From Lachnospiraceae bacterium (GTDB lineage Bacteria; Bacillota; Clostridia; Lachnospirales; Lachnospiraceae), in the NCBI GenBank assembly GCA_902363675.1, contig CABJAV010000030.1:1-32589 (forward strand): DNA of 32,589 nucleotides, read 5' to 3'. The notes beneath the pieces are model-generated. The model saw only the letters and a program-made list of their open reading frames with translations. It ran no database searches and was not told the DNA's origin. Positions 7,398 to 16,302 of the stretch are shown here, one piece after another; the stretch's first letter is position 1; each line of letters opens with the position of its first letter. A program made the position numbers and the translations under genes.

Positions 7398-9014
7398 ATG
7401 ATGATTGAGGGTAAAAGCGTATACAGCGGGGTGGCAATTGGCCGCCTCGCAATATACCACAAGGCAGATAATCAGGTAAAAAGAGAAAAAATCAGTGATG
7501 TTGATGCAGAACTTGCCCGCTTTGAAGAGGCAAGAAATACTGCAAAAGAACAGCTCGCCGGTTTATATGAGAAAGCTTTAAAGGAAGTTGGAGAAGTCAA
7601 TGCAGCCATCTTTGAAGTTCACCAGATGATGCTGGATGACCTTGATTATGTGGAGTCTGTTATCAATATGATTCAGAGTCAGGAAGTCAATGCAGAGTAT
7701 GCAGTTGCAACAACCGGAGATACACTTTCGGAAGTGTTCGCTTCTATGGATGATGATTATATGCGTGAGCGTGCAGCGGATGTGAAAGATATTTCCAACC
7801 GTGTGATTGCTGTATTGCAGGGAAAGGGTGCAGGTGGCCTGAATGCAGATGAGCCTGTGATTCTTCTGGCCGATGATCTTGCACCAAGCGAGACGGTCCA
7901 GCTCGATAAATCCAAGGTCCTTTCTTTTGTAACCAGACATGGTTCCACAAATTCTCATACGGCAATTCTTGCCCGCACCATGAACATTCCTGCATTGATT
8001 GGTATTGATTATCCGGAAGATGCAGAAGGTAAGATGGGAATTGTTGACGGATATGAAGGCAAGCTTATTATCGATCCACCTGTTTCCGTTCTGGAGACTT
8101 ACCAGAAAAGAAAAGAGGCAGATGAGGAGAAAAAGCGCCTGCTCCTTGAATTAAAGGGAAAAGAAAACGTCACCATTGATGGTACGAAAATTAATCTTTA
8201 TGCAAACATTGGAAGTGTTGCAGATGTTGCTTCTGTACTTGCAAATGATGCTGGTGGAATCGGCCTTTTCCGAAGCGAATTTCTGTATCTGGAGAGTTCA
8301 GATTATCCGACAGAGGAAGAGCAGTTTGCAGCATACCGTAAGGTTGCAGAATCTATGGCAGGAAAGAAAGTAATTATCCGTACACTCGATATTGGTGCAG
8401 ATAAGCAGGTGGATTATTTCCATCTGGATAAAGAGGACAATCCGGCCATGGGTTACCGCGCAATCCGTATCTGCTTAGACCGCAGAGATGTATTCAAGAC
8501 ACAGCTTCGTGCATTGTATCGTGCAAGTTACTATGGAACAATTTCCATCATGTTCCCAATGATTATTTCTGTAAATGAAGTAAAAGAAATTAAGAAAGTC
8601 ATTGCAGAAGTAAAAGCAGAACTGGATGAGGAAAAGATTCCATATAAGGATGTAGAAATCGGAATCATGATTGAGACACCAGCAGCAGTTATGATGAGTG
8701 AAGAACTCGCACAGGAAGTTGATTTCTTCTCCGTTGGTACAAACGATCTGACACAGTATACGCTGGCAATTGACCGTCAGAATCCAAAGCTTGACAATAT
8801 TTATGATTCTCATCATCCGGCAATCCTTAAGATGCTCAAGATGATTGTAGATAATGGACATAAGGGTGGATGCTGGGTTGGTATCTGTGGAGAACTTGGA
8901 GCAGATACAACACTGACAGAGACCTTCCTGAAGATGGGATTTGATGAATTATCCGTAAGCCCATCCATGATACTTAAAGTACGTCAGGAAATTCGTTCCA
9001 TTGAATTAAAATAA
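7398..9014 (+). CDS. ptsI: Phosphoenolpyruvate-protein phosphotransferase (PTS enzyme I)
   Basis: The protein has 538 residues, slightly below the usual 570. The N-terminal HPr-binding domain precedes the phosphohistidine segment HGSTNSHTAILAR (His187). The C-terminal PEP-binding barrel has GGIGLFRSEFLY, GYRAIRICL, IMIETPAAVMM, and the end motif GGCWVGICGELGAD with the catalytic Cys. It transfers phosphate from PEP to HPr and so starts the PTS cascade. ATG 7398 and ATG 7401 are both possible; the SD TGAGGTGAGG serves either. A terminator follows, so this is the last gene of the fru operon. Confidence 0.96.
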   Translation: MMIEGKSVYSGVAIGRLAIYHKADNQVKREKISDVDAELARFEEARNTAKEQLAGLYEKALKEVGEVNAAIFEVHQMMLDDLDYVESVINMIQSQEVNAEYAVATTGDTLSEVFASMDDDYMRERAADVKDISNRVIAVLQGKGAGGLNADEPVILLADDLAPSETVQLDKSKVLSFVTRHGSTNSHTAILARTMNIPALIGIDYPEDAEGKMGIVDGYEGKLIIDPPVSVLETYQKRKEADEEKKRLLLELKGKENVTIDGTKINLYANIGSVADVASVLANDAGGIGLFRSEFLYLESSDYPTEEEQFAAYRKVAESMAGKKVIIRTLDIGADKQVDYFHLDKEDNPAMGYRAIRICLDRRDVFKTQLRALYRASYYGTISIMFPMIISVNEVKEIKKVIAEVKAELDEEKIPYKDVEIGIMIETPAAVMMSEELAQEVDFFSVGTNDLTQYTLAIDRQNPKLDNIYDSHHPAILKMLKMIVDNGHKGGCWVGICGELGADTTLTETFLKMGFDELSVSPSMILKVRQEIRSIELK

Positions 9015-9041
9015 AAATGCATAGTTATAAATATGCAGAAT

Positions 9042-9077
9042 AAGAGCCGGGGAGCTACAACTCTCCGGCTCTTATTT
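9042..9077 (+). terminator. Terminator of the fru-pts operon
   Basis: Arms AAGAGCCGGGGAG and CTCTCCGGCTCTT (one G-U pair) flank a six-base loop. An interrupted T tract (ATTTTG) follows. Confidence 0.88.
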
Positions 9078-9113
9078 TGCTTGCCTGCATTTATAAATCA
9101 TAGTATGATTAAA

Positions 9114-9173
9114 GGGTCAAAAGGTATCATCGATGCATGCTTGCATGCAATTCGATGGATACCTTAGTGACCC
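9114..9173. repeat. Long imperfect palindrome (hairpin element) between ptsI and rsmI
   Basis: Sixty bases fold almost entirely on themselves. GGGTCA pairs with TGACCC, AAGGTAT with ATACCTT, ATCGA with TCGAT and TGCATGC with GCATGCA, leaving a TT loop and small bulges. No T tract follows, so it is not an ordinary terminator. It could be a dispersed palindromic repeat or a protein-binding site. Only one copy is in this window. Confidence 0.75.
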
Positions 9174-9218
9174 GTATTACACCAAAAAAGTAGCAATTAG
9201 CAGGAAGTAATAAAGAAA

Positions 9219-10070
9219 ATGGAAGAAAAAAGAACCGGTACATTATATTTATGCGCAACACCAATTGGAAATCTGGAAGACATTACATTCCGTGTACTGC
9301 GCACATTAAAAGAAGTTGATCTGATTGCAGCGGAGGATACACGTAATTCGATTAAGTTGCTGAATCATTTTGAGATAAAGACTCCTATGACAAGTTATCA
9401 TGAGTATAACAAAATTGACAAAGCCTATCAGCTTGTGGATCGTCTGCGGGAAGGAAAAAATATTGCATTGATCACAGATGCAGGTACTCCGGGAATTTCT
9501 GATCCGGGAGAAGATATTGTGCGTATTTGTTATGAGGAAGGCATTGAGGTAACATCGCTGCCGGGTGCAGCAGCCTGTGTGACAGCGCTTACGATGTCCG
9601 GACTTCCGACAAGAAGATTTGCGTTTGAGGCTTTTTTGCCAAAGGATAAAAAGGAACATCAGGCAGTACTTGAGGAACTTGCAGGAGAAACCCGCACCAT
9701 GATTGTTTATGAGGCGCCGCATCATCTTGTAAAGACACTGAAAGAACTCGAACAGACACTTGGAAGCGACCGCAGACTTACCATCTGCAGAGAGCTGACC
9801 AAGCGCCATGAAGAAAAAATGCAGACAACGTTCGGGGAAAGTCTGCAGTACTATGAGACACATGAACCTCGTGGAGAGTATGTGTTGGTCATTGAAGGCA
9901 AATCCCGTGCGCAGATTCAGAAGGAGCAGCAGCAGAGCTGGGAATCCATGAGCATTGAGGAACATATGCAGCATTATGAATCGCAGGGAATTGCCCGCAA
10001 AGAAGCGATGAAACTGGTAGCAAAAGATCGCGGTGTAAGCAAACGCGATATTTACCAGAGTCTTCTTTAA
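9219..10070 (+). CDS. rsmI: 16S rRNA (cytidine1402-2'-O)-methyltransferase
   Basis: This 283-residue protein begins GTLYLCATPIGNLEDIT, the RsmI signature, followed by AAEDTRNSIKLLNHF, YHEYNK and LITDAGTPGISDPG, which form the SAM-binding tetrapyrrole-methylase fold. VTSLPGAAACVTAL and VIYEAPHHL are also characteristic. It methylates the ribose of C1402 in the decoding centre of 16S rRNA. The SD is poor (AGGAAG at 9200-9205, far from the start; AAAGAAAA closer), so expression is probably modest. The next gene is convergent and ends 30 bases away. Confidence 0.95.
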   Translation: MEEKRTGTLYLCATPIGNLEDITFRVLRTLKEVDLIAAEDTRNSIKLLNHFEIKTPMTSYHEYNKIDKAYQLVDRLREGKNIALITDAGTPGISDPGEDIVRICYEEGIEVTSLPGAAACVTALTMSGLPTRRFAFEAFLPKDKKEHQAVLEELAGETRTMIVYEAPHHLVKTLKELEQTLGSDRRLTICRELTKRHEEKMQTTFGESLQYYETHEPRGEYVLVIEGKSRAQIQKEQQQSWESMSIEEHMQHYESQGIARKEAMKLVAKDRGVSKRDIYQSLL

Positions 10071-10100
10071 AATGAAATAATGTATCAAGTGGAAGAAAGG

Positions 10101-11852
10101 TCAACGCAATGCGCGTTTTACCTGTTCTTCTACGATGGAAAACGGCGCAGGTCCGGTGCGGAGTATTGCTTCATGGAAAGCAGACGCATCGAATTTGTCG
10201 CCGTATTTTTTTTCACATGTTTCGCGAAGCTGCCGAAACTGCAGATAGCCTACATAGTATTTTAAATAGTTACCGGGATCTTCAAGAACAAGATCTGTGA
10301 TAGAGTCGATGGCCGTTTCATCATCAATTCCGAAGTTTTTCCAGAATTTCTGCATATCCGCCTTTTTCCATCCATAGTAGTGAATACCGATATCCGAACT
10401 GGCATAAAGGCTGAGCATGGCAGCCTGATTGTGCTGCAGCAGGCTGGCCTGATCTTTGGGCAGTCCGGCATAATAGTAGGCTAACATTTCCACATAAGTT
10501 GCCCAGCCTTCCGTGTATGCCGGATAGTTGAAAAGCGAGCGGATCGGTGGAAGTCCATAATCGTAGGATTGTATGGTCTGATAGAGATGACCGGGGTAGC
10601 CTTCGTGAGCCAAAGTCGTAAAATAATACAGATCCGTGTAATTGTTCGCATTATTGATATAAATACGATTAGTAGAATAGTCATCGATTGGTGCAGTGAT
10701 GTAGAAAGCGGGCGCAAGGTATTCGGACAGAGATTCGTCCACATGGGTAATCTCACAGGTCGTATCACAGGCTTTTGGAAAGTCTTTGGTGATGGCCTTT
10801 TTTAAATGATCGATCATGGCGTTCTCATCTGTGAACTGACTGTCCAGTTTGATATCCATGGAAGCAAGTTTTGGATTGGAAGCCAGTATCGTTGTACAGA
10901 TATCCACATCTTCCTGCCGGGCATCGGCAATCTGTTGAAAGAGTTCATCTACCGTGAAATCGGTTCCGGTATTGTAGGCAACCAGGGCTTCATAGTAGGA
11001 TTTTCCATCTTCATAATTGCACAGACCCCAATCATTCCGGCCACAGCCGAGCAGTTTCGTAAGGCCGGAAATCATTTCAGAATAGGCGGGAATGACATGC
11101 TCCGCAATTACCTGCTTATTTTTTGCAATATATTCTTCCTTTTCACTGTCGCTCAGATTCAATGTGTCCAAGCGGTTGGAAAATGTGGATAACAGGAAGT
11201 TATCTTCCGGATGTTGTGTAAAAATCTCACATCCCTCGATGACTTTCATACATTTTTTGTCCGACATAAAAAGCCCGGCTTTTGCTTTGTCCTCCTCGTA
11301 GGAAAGAATGTTGGAAAAATAAGTATCCATCTGGGCAAGAAGAGTCAGGTAATCATCCACATCCTGTTTGCGGTAAAAAGGATATTCCGCCAGCAAAATT
11401 GGAAGCTGTGAGGTCACACCGTTTGACGGAGTGACAACTTCTTCATACATCGGATACTCTGCAAGTGCCCGCTGACGTCTGAGTGTATCCTCAAGAATTT
11501 TATATGTAAGTTTGTTTTGTGCATCCAAAGCACGATAGGAATAATGGGACAGTTCTTTTTGCAGATGCTCCAGATTTTTTGCACTGCTTTTTTGTGATTT
11601 GGTGGAAAAATCTCCGAATGTCACTTCGTAAGAATCAATACCCATTGAGGAAGGATCCTTGAGTGTAAAATGCAGATTCATCGTGTTCGAAGTAAGTTCA
11701 TCTGCAAATAACCGGGAAATAAAATTGTTGAAGCTTTCACTTCCCTTATGCTGCAGTTGGAACGCCGGAAAAAGAGTACGGAAGCAGAAAAACAGAGCCA
11801 GAAGAAAAGCGGCAGCAAAGAAAATCCGGTATTTTTTAAAAATCGATTTCAT
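10101..11852 (-). CDS. DUF885-family protein, membrane-anchored putative metallohydrolase
   Basis: With the start at 11852 the protein has 583 residues. An in-frame ATG at 11858 is only one base from the SD (TTGGAG), so 11852 is preferred. An N-terminal basic stretch and hydrophobic helix (about 9-26) indicate an uncleaved membrane anchor or signal sequence with the bulk outside the cell. The C-terminal part contains LAHEGYPGHLYQT, the HEGYPGH motif typical of DUF885, likely a zinc site. Members resemble carboxypeptidase- or dipeptidase-like enzymes, but the substrate is unknown. The gene is convergent with rsmI and divergent from spmA. Confidence 0.85.
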   Translation of the reverse strand: MKSIFKKYRIFFAAAFLLALFFCFRTLFPAFQLQHKGSESFNNFISRLFADELTSNTMNLHFTLKDPSSMGIDSYEVTFGDFSTKSQKSSAKNLEHLQKELSHYSYRALDAQNKLTYKILEDTLRRQRALAEYPMYEEVVTPSNGVTSQLPILLAEYPFYRKQDVDDYLTLLAQMDTYFSNILSYEEDKAKAGLFMSDKKCMKVIEGCEIFTQHPEDNFLLSTFSNRLDTLNLSDSEKEEYIAKNKQVIAEHVIPAYSEMISGLTKLLGCGRNDWGLCNYEDGKSYYEALVAYNTGTDFTVDELFQQIADARQEDVDICTTILASNPKLASMDIKLDSQFTDENAMIDHLKKAITKDFPKACDTTCEITHVDESLSEYLAPAFYITAPIDDYSTNRIYINNANNYTDLYYFTTLAHEGYPGHLYQTIQSYDYGLPPIRSLFNYPAYTEGWATYVEMLAYYYAGLPKDQASLLQHNQAAMLSLYASSDIGIHYYGWKKADMQKFWKNFGIDDETAIDSITDLVLEDPGNYLKYYVGYLQFRQLRETCEKKYGDKFDASAFHEAILRTGPAPFSIVEEQVKRALR

Positions 11853-11946
11853 GTGCATGCTCCAAGAAGAAAATTTATATATTCTATGCGGATTTTAAAA
11901 GAAACATAACCGCTGTAAGGTATATTGCTATGCTTTCCGGAATAGG

Positions 11947-12561
11947 ATGAAAGCAAGAAAAAAGTACGGGATAAAAAGCATGAATTATCTATGGGGTGGT
12001 ATGATCCTTGTAGGAGTCATCTACGCGGCTTTTACAGGAAATATGAATGCGGTGACCAATCAGGCGTTAGCATCTGCAAAAGAAGCCATCAGCCTTTGCA
12101 TTACCATGGCGGGAGCAATGGCATTCTGGGTAGGAATCATGCGCATTGCAGAACATCAGGGAATATTGGAAAAAACAGCACAGAAAATGAATCCAATGCT
12201 GAATTTTCTGTTTCCTTCTGTTCCAAAATCTTCGCCGGCAAGAAGTGATATTGCCAGTAATATAGTGGCAAATGTACTGGGGCTTGGCTGGGCGGCCACA
12301 CCGGCAGGCCTTTCGGCCATGAAACAGTTAAAAAAACTGGATGCAAGGACGGGTTATGCGACGGATGCCATGTGTGATTTTTTAATATTGAATATTTCTT
12401 CTTTACAGTTGATTCCTGTAAATATTATTGCATACCGCACAGAATATGGTGCAGTCAATCCCGTAGCGGTCGTAGGTCCGGCAATTCTTGCTACCTGTGT
12501 GTCCACAGGAGTTGCCATATTGTTTATTAAACTGCGGCATTTACTGTCATCGAGCCGGTAG
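11947..12561 (+). CDS. spmA: Spore maturation protein A
   Basis: The protein has 204 residues, or 193 if ATG 11980 (MNYLWGGM) is used; neither has a strong SD. It is an integral membrane protein of the nucleoside-recognition (Gate) family with AMAFWVGIMRIAEHQGI and VANVLGLGWAATPAGLSAM, both typical of SpmA. In Bacillus SpmA and SpmB act together in spore core dehydration and heat resistance. spmB follows 21 bases later, confirming the assignment. It implies the organism sporulates or descends from a sporulating lineage. Confidence 0.93.
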   Translation: MKARKKYGIKSMNYLWGGMILVGVIYAAFTGNMNAVTNQALASAKEAISLCITMAGAMAFWVGIMRIAEHQGILEKTAQKMNPMLNFLFPSVPKSSPARSDIASNIVANVLGLGWAATPAGLSAMKQLKKLDARTGYATDAMCDFLILNISSLQLIPVNIIAYRTEYGAVNPVAVVGPAILATCVSTGVAILFIKLRHLLSSSR

Positions 12562-12582
12562 CATTTATGGAGGAAAAGATGC

Positions 12583-13107
12583 ATGCAATTTGTTGTTTTT
12601 CTATCAGAAGCGATAATTCCTTTGTTGTTATTTTTGATCGTAGGAAGCGGTTTACTGCGTCATCAGAAAGTATATGAAGATTTCCTTGATGGGGCAAAAA
12701 GCGGTATTCGTACTGTTGTCGAAATTATGCCGACACTGATTGGACTGATGGTTGCGGTCGGGGTTTTGCGTGCGTCCGGATTCCTGGATTTTGTATCCGT
12801 ATGTCTGAAAAAATTGCTGGCTTTTACCAATCTACCGGCGGACTTATTTCCGATTGCAATTGTAAAAATGTTTTCATCCTCGGCAGCAACGGGGCTTTTA
12901 CTGGATCTGTACAAAGAGCATGGATGTGATTCCTTCGCTGGAATGGCAGCATCGATCATGCTCAGCAGTACAGAAACGATTTTTTATACAATGTCGATCT
13001 ATTTTATGTCCGTGAAGGTGAAGAAAACGAGATATACTTTGGCGGGTGCACTGATTGCAACAATCGCAGGCATAATAGCGAGTGTGATATTGGCAACTTA
13101 TATGTGA
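12583..13107 (+). CDS. spmB: Spore maturation protein B
   Basis: This 174-residue membrane protein of the nucleoside-recognition family has GAKSGIRTVVEIMPTLIGLM and AATGLLLDLYKEHG, typical of SpmB, plus several hydrophobic helices and the conserved SSTETIFYTMSIY. The SD GGAGGAAAAG precedes ATG 12583 at good spacing. It forms an operon with spmA and is expected to work with it in the spore membrane. No clear terminator follows before the chemoreceptor gene. Confidence 0.93.
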   Translation: MQFVVFLSEAIIPLLLFLIVGSGLLRHQKVYEDFLDGAKSGIRTVVEIMPTLIGLMVAVGVLRASGFLDFVSVCLKKLLAFTNLPADLFPIAIVKMFSSSAATGLLLDLYKEHGCDSFAGMAASIMLSSTETIFYTMSIYFMSVKVKKTRYTLAGALIATIAGIIASVILATYM

Positions 13108-13197
13108 AATATTATGCAATAATATTTAAATTATGGTAAAAATGCTATACAAATACATATAAAAAGAAAAATTATTAGAGAAAAAGCACAAAAATAG

Positions 13198-13227
13198 TTG
13201 ACTTTATTGAAAGAAGTGGTCAAAATA
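13198..13227 (+). promoter_or_regulatory. Possible promoter of the chemoreceptor gene
   Basis: TTGACT (13198-13203) and AAAATA (13222-13227) are 18 bases apart. The -10 box is weak. I found no match to the motility sigma (SigD) consensus. Confidence 0.3.
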
Positions 13228-13277
13228 GAAAGTAAGGATATATTACGAAAGATCAAGGATGATGGGAGAGGATTACG

Positions 13278-14708
13278 ATGGCATTTGGAAAAAGCAAAAT
13301 AGATAAAATCTGCCTGGAGGCAGTAGCTCAATTAAAGGAGACAGATTACACCAAGGCAGATCCACAGATTGGACAAATGTATCAGAGATTGGTAGGTGGA
13401 CGTAGTCAGCTGGAGACAGTAATGGAAAGAGATTTGTCTGCAGTCACGCAGATCAGTTCTCTGGAGAAGACATTGACTTACTATACAGATCGCCTGGGCG
13501 GCATTTCAAATGATCTGGCAGATTCTACGGATACGATTCTTCAGGCTTCCACGGAGACTTCCCGCGTAGCTGGTGAAGTGTCTAATCAGCATGAAGATCT
13601 GACGAAGACCATTCTGTCAGCATCTGAGGAGTGTGCTACCATTTATAAAAATATTGAAGATGGACAGCAGCAGCTCACAGAAATCAAGGATTTGTCGCAG
13701 ACAACCATTACAGAGTCCGGTGAAATGAAAGATAACATGGAGAATCTGTTTGATGTCATCAATCATATGAATGAGGTGATTGATGGAATCAACAGTATTT
13801 CCGGACAGACTAATCTGCTTGCATTGAATGCGTCTATTGAGGCTGCCAGAGCCGGCGAAGCAGGAAAAGGATTTGCAGTCGTTGCCGAAGAAATCCGAAA
13901 GCTTGCAGAAGAGACACAGAAGATGACGGCAAACATGGGAGAATTCGTTGAGCGTATCAAAGAAGCTTCCGGAAAGAGCGCAGACAGTGCAAATGCAGCT
14001 GTTACCGCGATGAACAATATGAATGAGAAGATTAACTCTGTATGGAAAATCAACGATGAAAACCAGAAGAGTGTAGGACGTATTACCGATTCTGTAAGTT
14101 CACTTGCAGCAGTGAGCCAGGAAATTTCAAGTTCTATGGATGAGATGGCAACACAGGCAAGTAATATTCAGAAACAGTGTGAGGAACAGCAGAATGAGAC
14201 ACAAAAGCTACTGACAATTGGTATTAATTTAAAAGATGCTGCAGCACCTGTAAATCAGGTAGAAAAAGACATCAATGCAGCAATTACAACTATCGGTGAG
14301 ATGGGAAAAGACCCATTCTATGTAATGGATAACAGTTTCTTTTTAAAGAATATGGAAAAAGCAGAGACGACTTATAATGAATGGGTGGCATCCATTAAAG
14401 ACGCCGTGGACAGCAAGATTGTAACACATATTCAGACAAGTGAGAGAAAGAGTGCATTCAGTTATCTCATCAATGCAATGCAACCACAGAATGAACAGGT
14501 TAGAGCTATCTGGAATAAGATAGTGGAAGATTACAAAAAAGTACATGAAACCGGAAATAATGTTGTCAAGGCAGTGGACAATCAGGAATTTGATAAAGCA
14601 CAGCAGCTTTTCCAGGAAGTGGAGAATGCTTCTAAGACAATTATTGCAGAAATCAAGCAAATGGAGAGTACAGTACAGCAGTTGAGTGGACAGGGACTTC
14701 ATTTTTAA
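13278..14708 (+). CDS. Soluble methyl-accepting chemotaxis protein with a CZB-like C-terminus
   Basis: The 476 residues contain no transmembrane segment and no HAMP domain, so this is a cytoplasmic chemoreceptor. The signalling tip is clear: [20 protein letters not shown] followed by [18 protein letters not shown], with long coiled-coil heptads on both sides. The last 130 residues resemble the chemoreceptor zinc-binding (CZB) domain, but three of the four expected metal ligands look substituted: Tyr in TTYNEW, Ser in RKSAFSYL, and no His before DYKKVH. It should couple to CheA/CheW; the sensed signal is unknown. The SD GGAGAGGATTACG supports ATG 13278. The region after its stop joins directly to a damaged lipoprotein gene. 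Confidence 0.9.
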   Translation: MAFGKSKIDKICLEAVAQLKETDYTKADPQIGQMYQRLVGGRSQLETVMERDLSAVTQISSLEKTLTYYTDRLGGISNDLADSTDTILQASTETSRVAGEVSNQHEDLTKTILSASEECATIYKNIEDGQQQLTEIKDLSQTTITESGEMKDNMENLFDVINHMNEVIDGINSISGQTNLLALNASIEAARAGEAGKGFAVVAEEIRKLAEETQKMTANMGEFVERIKEASGKSADSANAAVTAMNNMNEKINSVWKINDENQKSVGRITDSVSSLAAVSQEISSSMDEMATQASNIQKQCEEQQNETQKLLTIGINLKDAAAPVNQVEKDINAAITTIGEMGKDPFYVMDNSFFLKNMEKAETTYNEWVASIKDAVDSKIVTHIQTSERKSAFSYLINAMQPQNEQVRAIWNKIVEDYKKVHETGNNVVKAVDNQEFDKAQQLFQEVENASKTIIAEIKQMESTVQQLSGQGLHF

Positions 14709-14738
14709 TGTCTAGTATAGCGTTTTTAAATTAACTAA

Positions 14739-15242
14739 ACCATATTACTTGCTGCTTCACTTGCAGCTACAGCATTTGCAGGATGTGGTTCAAGCAAAGA
14801 CACTGGTAAAAGCAATGATACAAAGGCTAAAACAGAGTCACAGAGCGAAGAGAAAGATACATCAAAAGATGCAACATCTGGAAAGACAGATGATGGCAAG
14901 TATGTTGATGTAGATGCTTACTTAGCAGATGAGACAATTAAGAGTCAGCTGGATAAGGTTTTATCTTCAACAGAAGAGGGCCTTAACATGGAAATCCTTA
15001 GTGAAAAGGATACACTCATCTACAAATACACATTTGATGAGCAGGTTATTACAGATGATGTAGATGGAGATGCAGTAAAGGCTTCTCTTGAGAAGTCACT
15101 TGCACAGCAGGATGCTACTATGCAGAATGTTGCAAATTCTCTTACATCATACATTGATCAGGATCCAATCAAGGTCAGAGTTGAGTATGTTGATGCAGAT
15201 GGAACTACTCTTTGTAAGAAAGAGTACACATCTGGAAACTAA
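14739..15242 (+). pseudogene. Lipoprotein gene lacking its start (DUF4854-like)
   Basis: An open frame from 14739 to TAA 15240-15242 encodes 167 residues. It begins inside a signal peptide, ILLAASLAATAFAGCGSSK, with an intact lipobox before Cys, then a Ser/Thr/Lys linker and a globular domain beginning YVDVDAYLADETIKSQL that I associate with DUF4854. A TAA lies directly upstream in frame and no ATG, GTG or TTG with an SD opens the signal peptide. The -1 frame just before reads KLTK, as if a base were lost in an A run, but that frame also lacks a start codon. ATG 14988 would leave only the second half without export signal. A 5' deletion at the chemoreceptor junction, or a sequence error, would explain it. 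Confidence 0.72.
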
Positions 15243-15260
15243 AGATAATTAGTTTCGGTT

Positions 15261-15301
15261 ATCAATCCCATGTCATTTGGCATGGGATTGATGATACTTT
15301 T
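15261..15301 (+). terminator. Intrinsic terminator after the lipoprotein remnant
   Basis: A perfect 12-bp stem ATCAATCCCATG/CATGGGATTGAT has an eight-base loop, followed shortly by CTTTTTG. An intact terminator behind a broken gene shows the gene was functional until recently. Confidence 0.85.
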
Positions 15302-15309
15302 GCAATGAG

Positions 15310-15338
15310 TTGACTTTTGGTAGCAAGCGAACTATAAT
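15310..15338 (+). promoter_or_regulatory. Promoter of tRNA-fMet
   Basis: TTGACT (15310-15315) and TATAAT (15333-15338) are spaced by 17 bases and lie 13 bases before the tRNA, as expected for a strong stable-RNA promoter. Confidence 0.88.
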
Positions 15339-15351
15339 AAATATTGAACGA

Positions 15352-15425
<74 letters not shown>

Positions 15426-15428
15426 CTA

Positions 15429-15461
15429 AGGACCGTATTCGTTGGAATATGGTTCTTTTTT
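15429..15461 (+). terminator. Terminator of tRNA-fMet
   Basis: A 12-bp stem AGGACCGTATTC/GAATATGGTTCT with two G-U pairs and a GTTG loop runs into T6. Confidence 0.87.
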
Positions 15462-15564
15462 GTCATAAGGAGGGACCCACGGAGTGGGAGGATTCCTTAT
15501 GACCTACGCAGATACGCGACGAAGTCGCATCTTATGCATCTGCAACCAATTTGTCATAAGGAGG
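15459..15564. repeat. Two-hairpin insert bounded by a 15-bp direct repeat
   Basis: TTTGTCATAAGGAGG occurs at 15459-15473 and again at 15550-15564, where it supplies the ribosome site of the sirtuin gene. GTCATAAGGA also occurs inverted at 15494-15503, making a long stem that encloses CCCAC-GGA-GTGGG. A second hairpin follows: GCAGAT (15508-15513)/ATCTGC (15538-15543) around GCGAC-GAA-GTCGC. The arrangement resembles a small palindromic mobile repeat with duplicated borders, or a structured leader. Confidence 0.75.
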
Positions 15565-15571
15565 ACTCATA

Positions 15572-16294
15572 ATGGATACAATTGAACAATTTTTAAAGTG
15601 GGTAAAAGAATCCGATAATATCGTATTTTTTGGAGGAGCCGGTGTATCTACGGAGAGTGGAATTCCGGATTTCCGGAGTGTAGACGGATTGTATAATCAG
15701 CAGTATAAGTATCCGCCGGAGACCATTTTGAGTCACAGTTTTTACCGTAATAATCCGGAAGAATTTTATCGTTTTTACCGCAACAAAATGCTTTGCCTTG
15801 ATGCTAAACCAAATATTACGCATTATAAACTGGCAGAACTGGAAAAGGCCGGAAAACTTAAAGGAATTGTTACACAGAATATTGACGGACTGCATCAGAA
15901 GGCGGGAAGCAAAAATGTTATGGAGCTTCATGGAAGTGTACTGCGCAATTATTGTGAGCGCTGTGGAGAGTTCATGAGTGCGGAAGATGTGCTGCATTCA
16001 GAAGGGATACCGACCTGTCCGGTGTGTGGCGGACCAGTGAAACCGGATGTGGTTTTATATGAGGAAGGATTAAATCAGAAGACACTGCAGGATGCCGTAT
16101 TTTATATCAGCCATGCGGACATGCTGATTATCGGCGGAACATCGCTCGCGGTATATCCGGCAGCTGGGCTGATTGATTATTATAGAGGAAATAAGCTTGT
16201 TTTAATCAACAAGAGCGCTACGCCGAAAGACGGACGGGCAGATTTGTTGATTCAGGACGGTCTGGGAAATGTATTTTCTAAAATTGAACTATAG
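15572..16294 (+). CDS. NAD-dependent protein deacetylase, sirtuin family
   Basis: This 240-residue Sir2 protein has the NAD pocket GGAGVSTESGIPDFRS (21-36), TQNIDGLHQKAG (101-112), catalytic His120 in ELHGS and a Cys4 zinc site at Cys128/131 and Cys149/152. GTSLAVYPAA forms the second nucleotide loop. It removes acyl groups from protein lysines using NAD. The Tyr/Arg pair that marks desuccinylases is not evident after the GAG motif, so deacetylation is the likely main activity. The SD AAGGAGG is part of the upstream direct repeat. The DUF951 gene follows by eight bases, suggesting one operon. Confidence 0.94.
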   Translation: MDTIEQFLKWVKESDNIVFFGGAGVSTESGIPDFRSVDGLYNQQYKYPPETILSHSFYRNNPEEFYRFYRNKMLCLDAKPNITHYKLAELEKAGKLKGIVTQNIDGLHQKAGSKNVMELHGSVLRNYCERCGEFMSAEDVLHSEGIPTCPVCGGPVKPDVVLYEEGLNQKTLQDAVFYISHADMLIIGGTSLAVYPAAGLIDYYRGNKLVLINKSATPKDGRADLLIQDGLGNVFSKIEL

Positions 16295-16302
16295 GAGGCA
16301 CT

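Noticed and set aside
9306..10088. 260-residue open frame on the minus strand opposite rsmI
   Set aside because: It is antisense to a clearly recognised rsmI, is unusually rich in Cys, His and Phe, and has no SD or family motif.
14988..15242. ATG 14988 as a true start of an 84-residue protein
   Set aside because: The frame continues upstream through a signal peptide and lipobox of the same protein, so this ATG is an internal Met.
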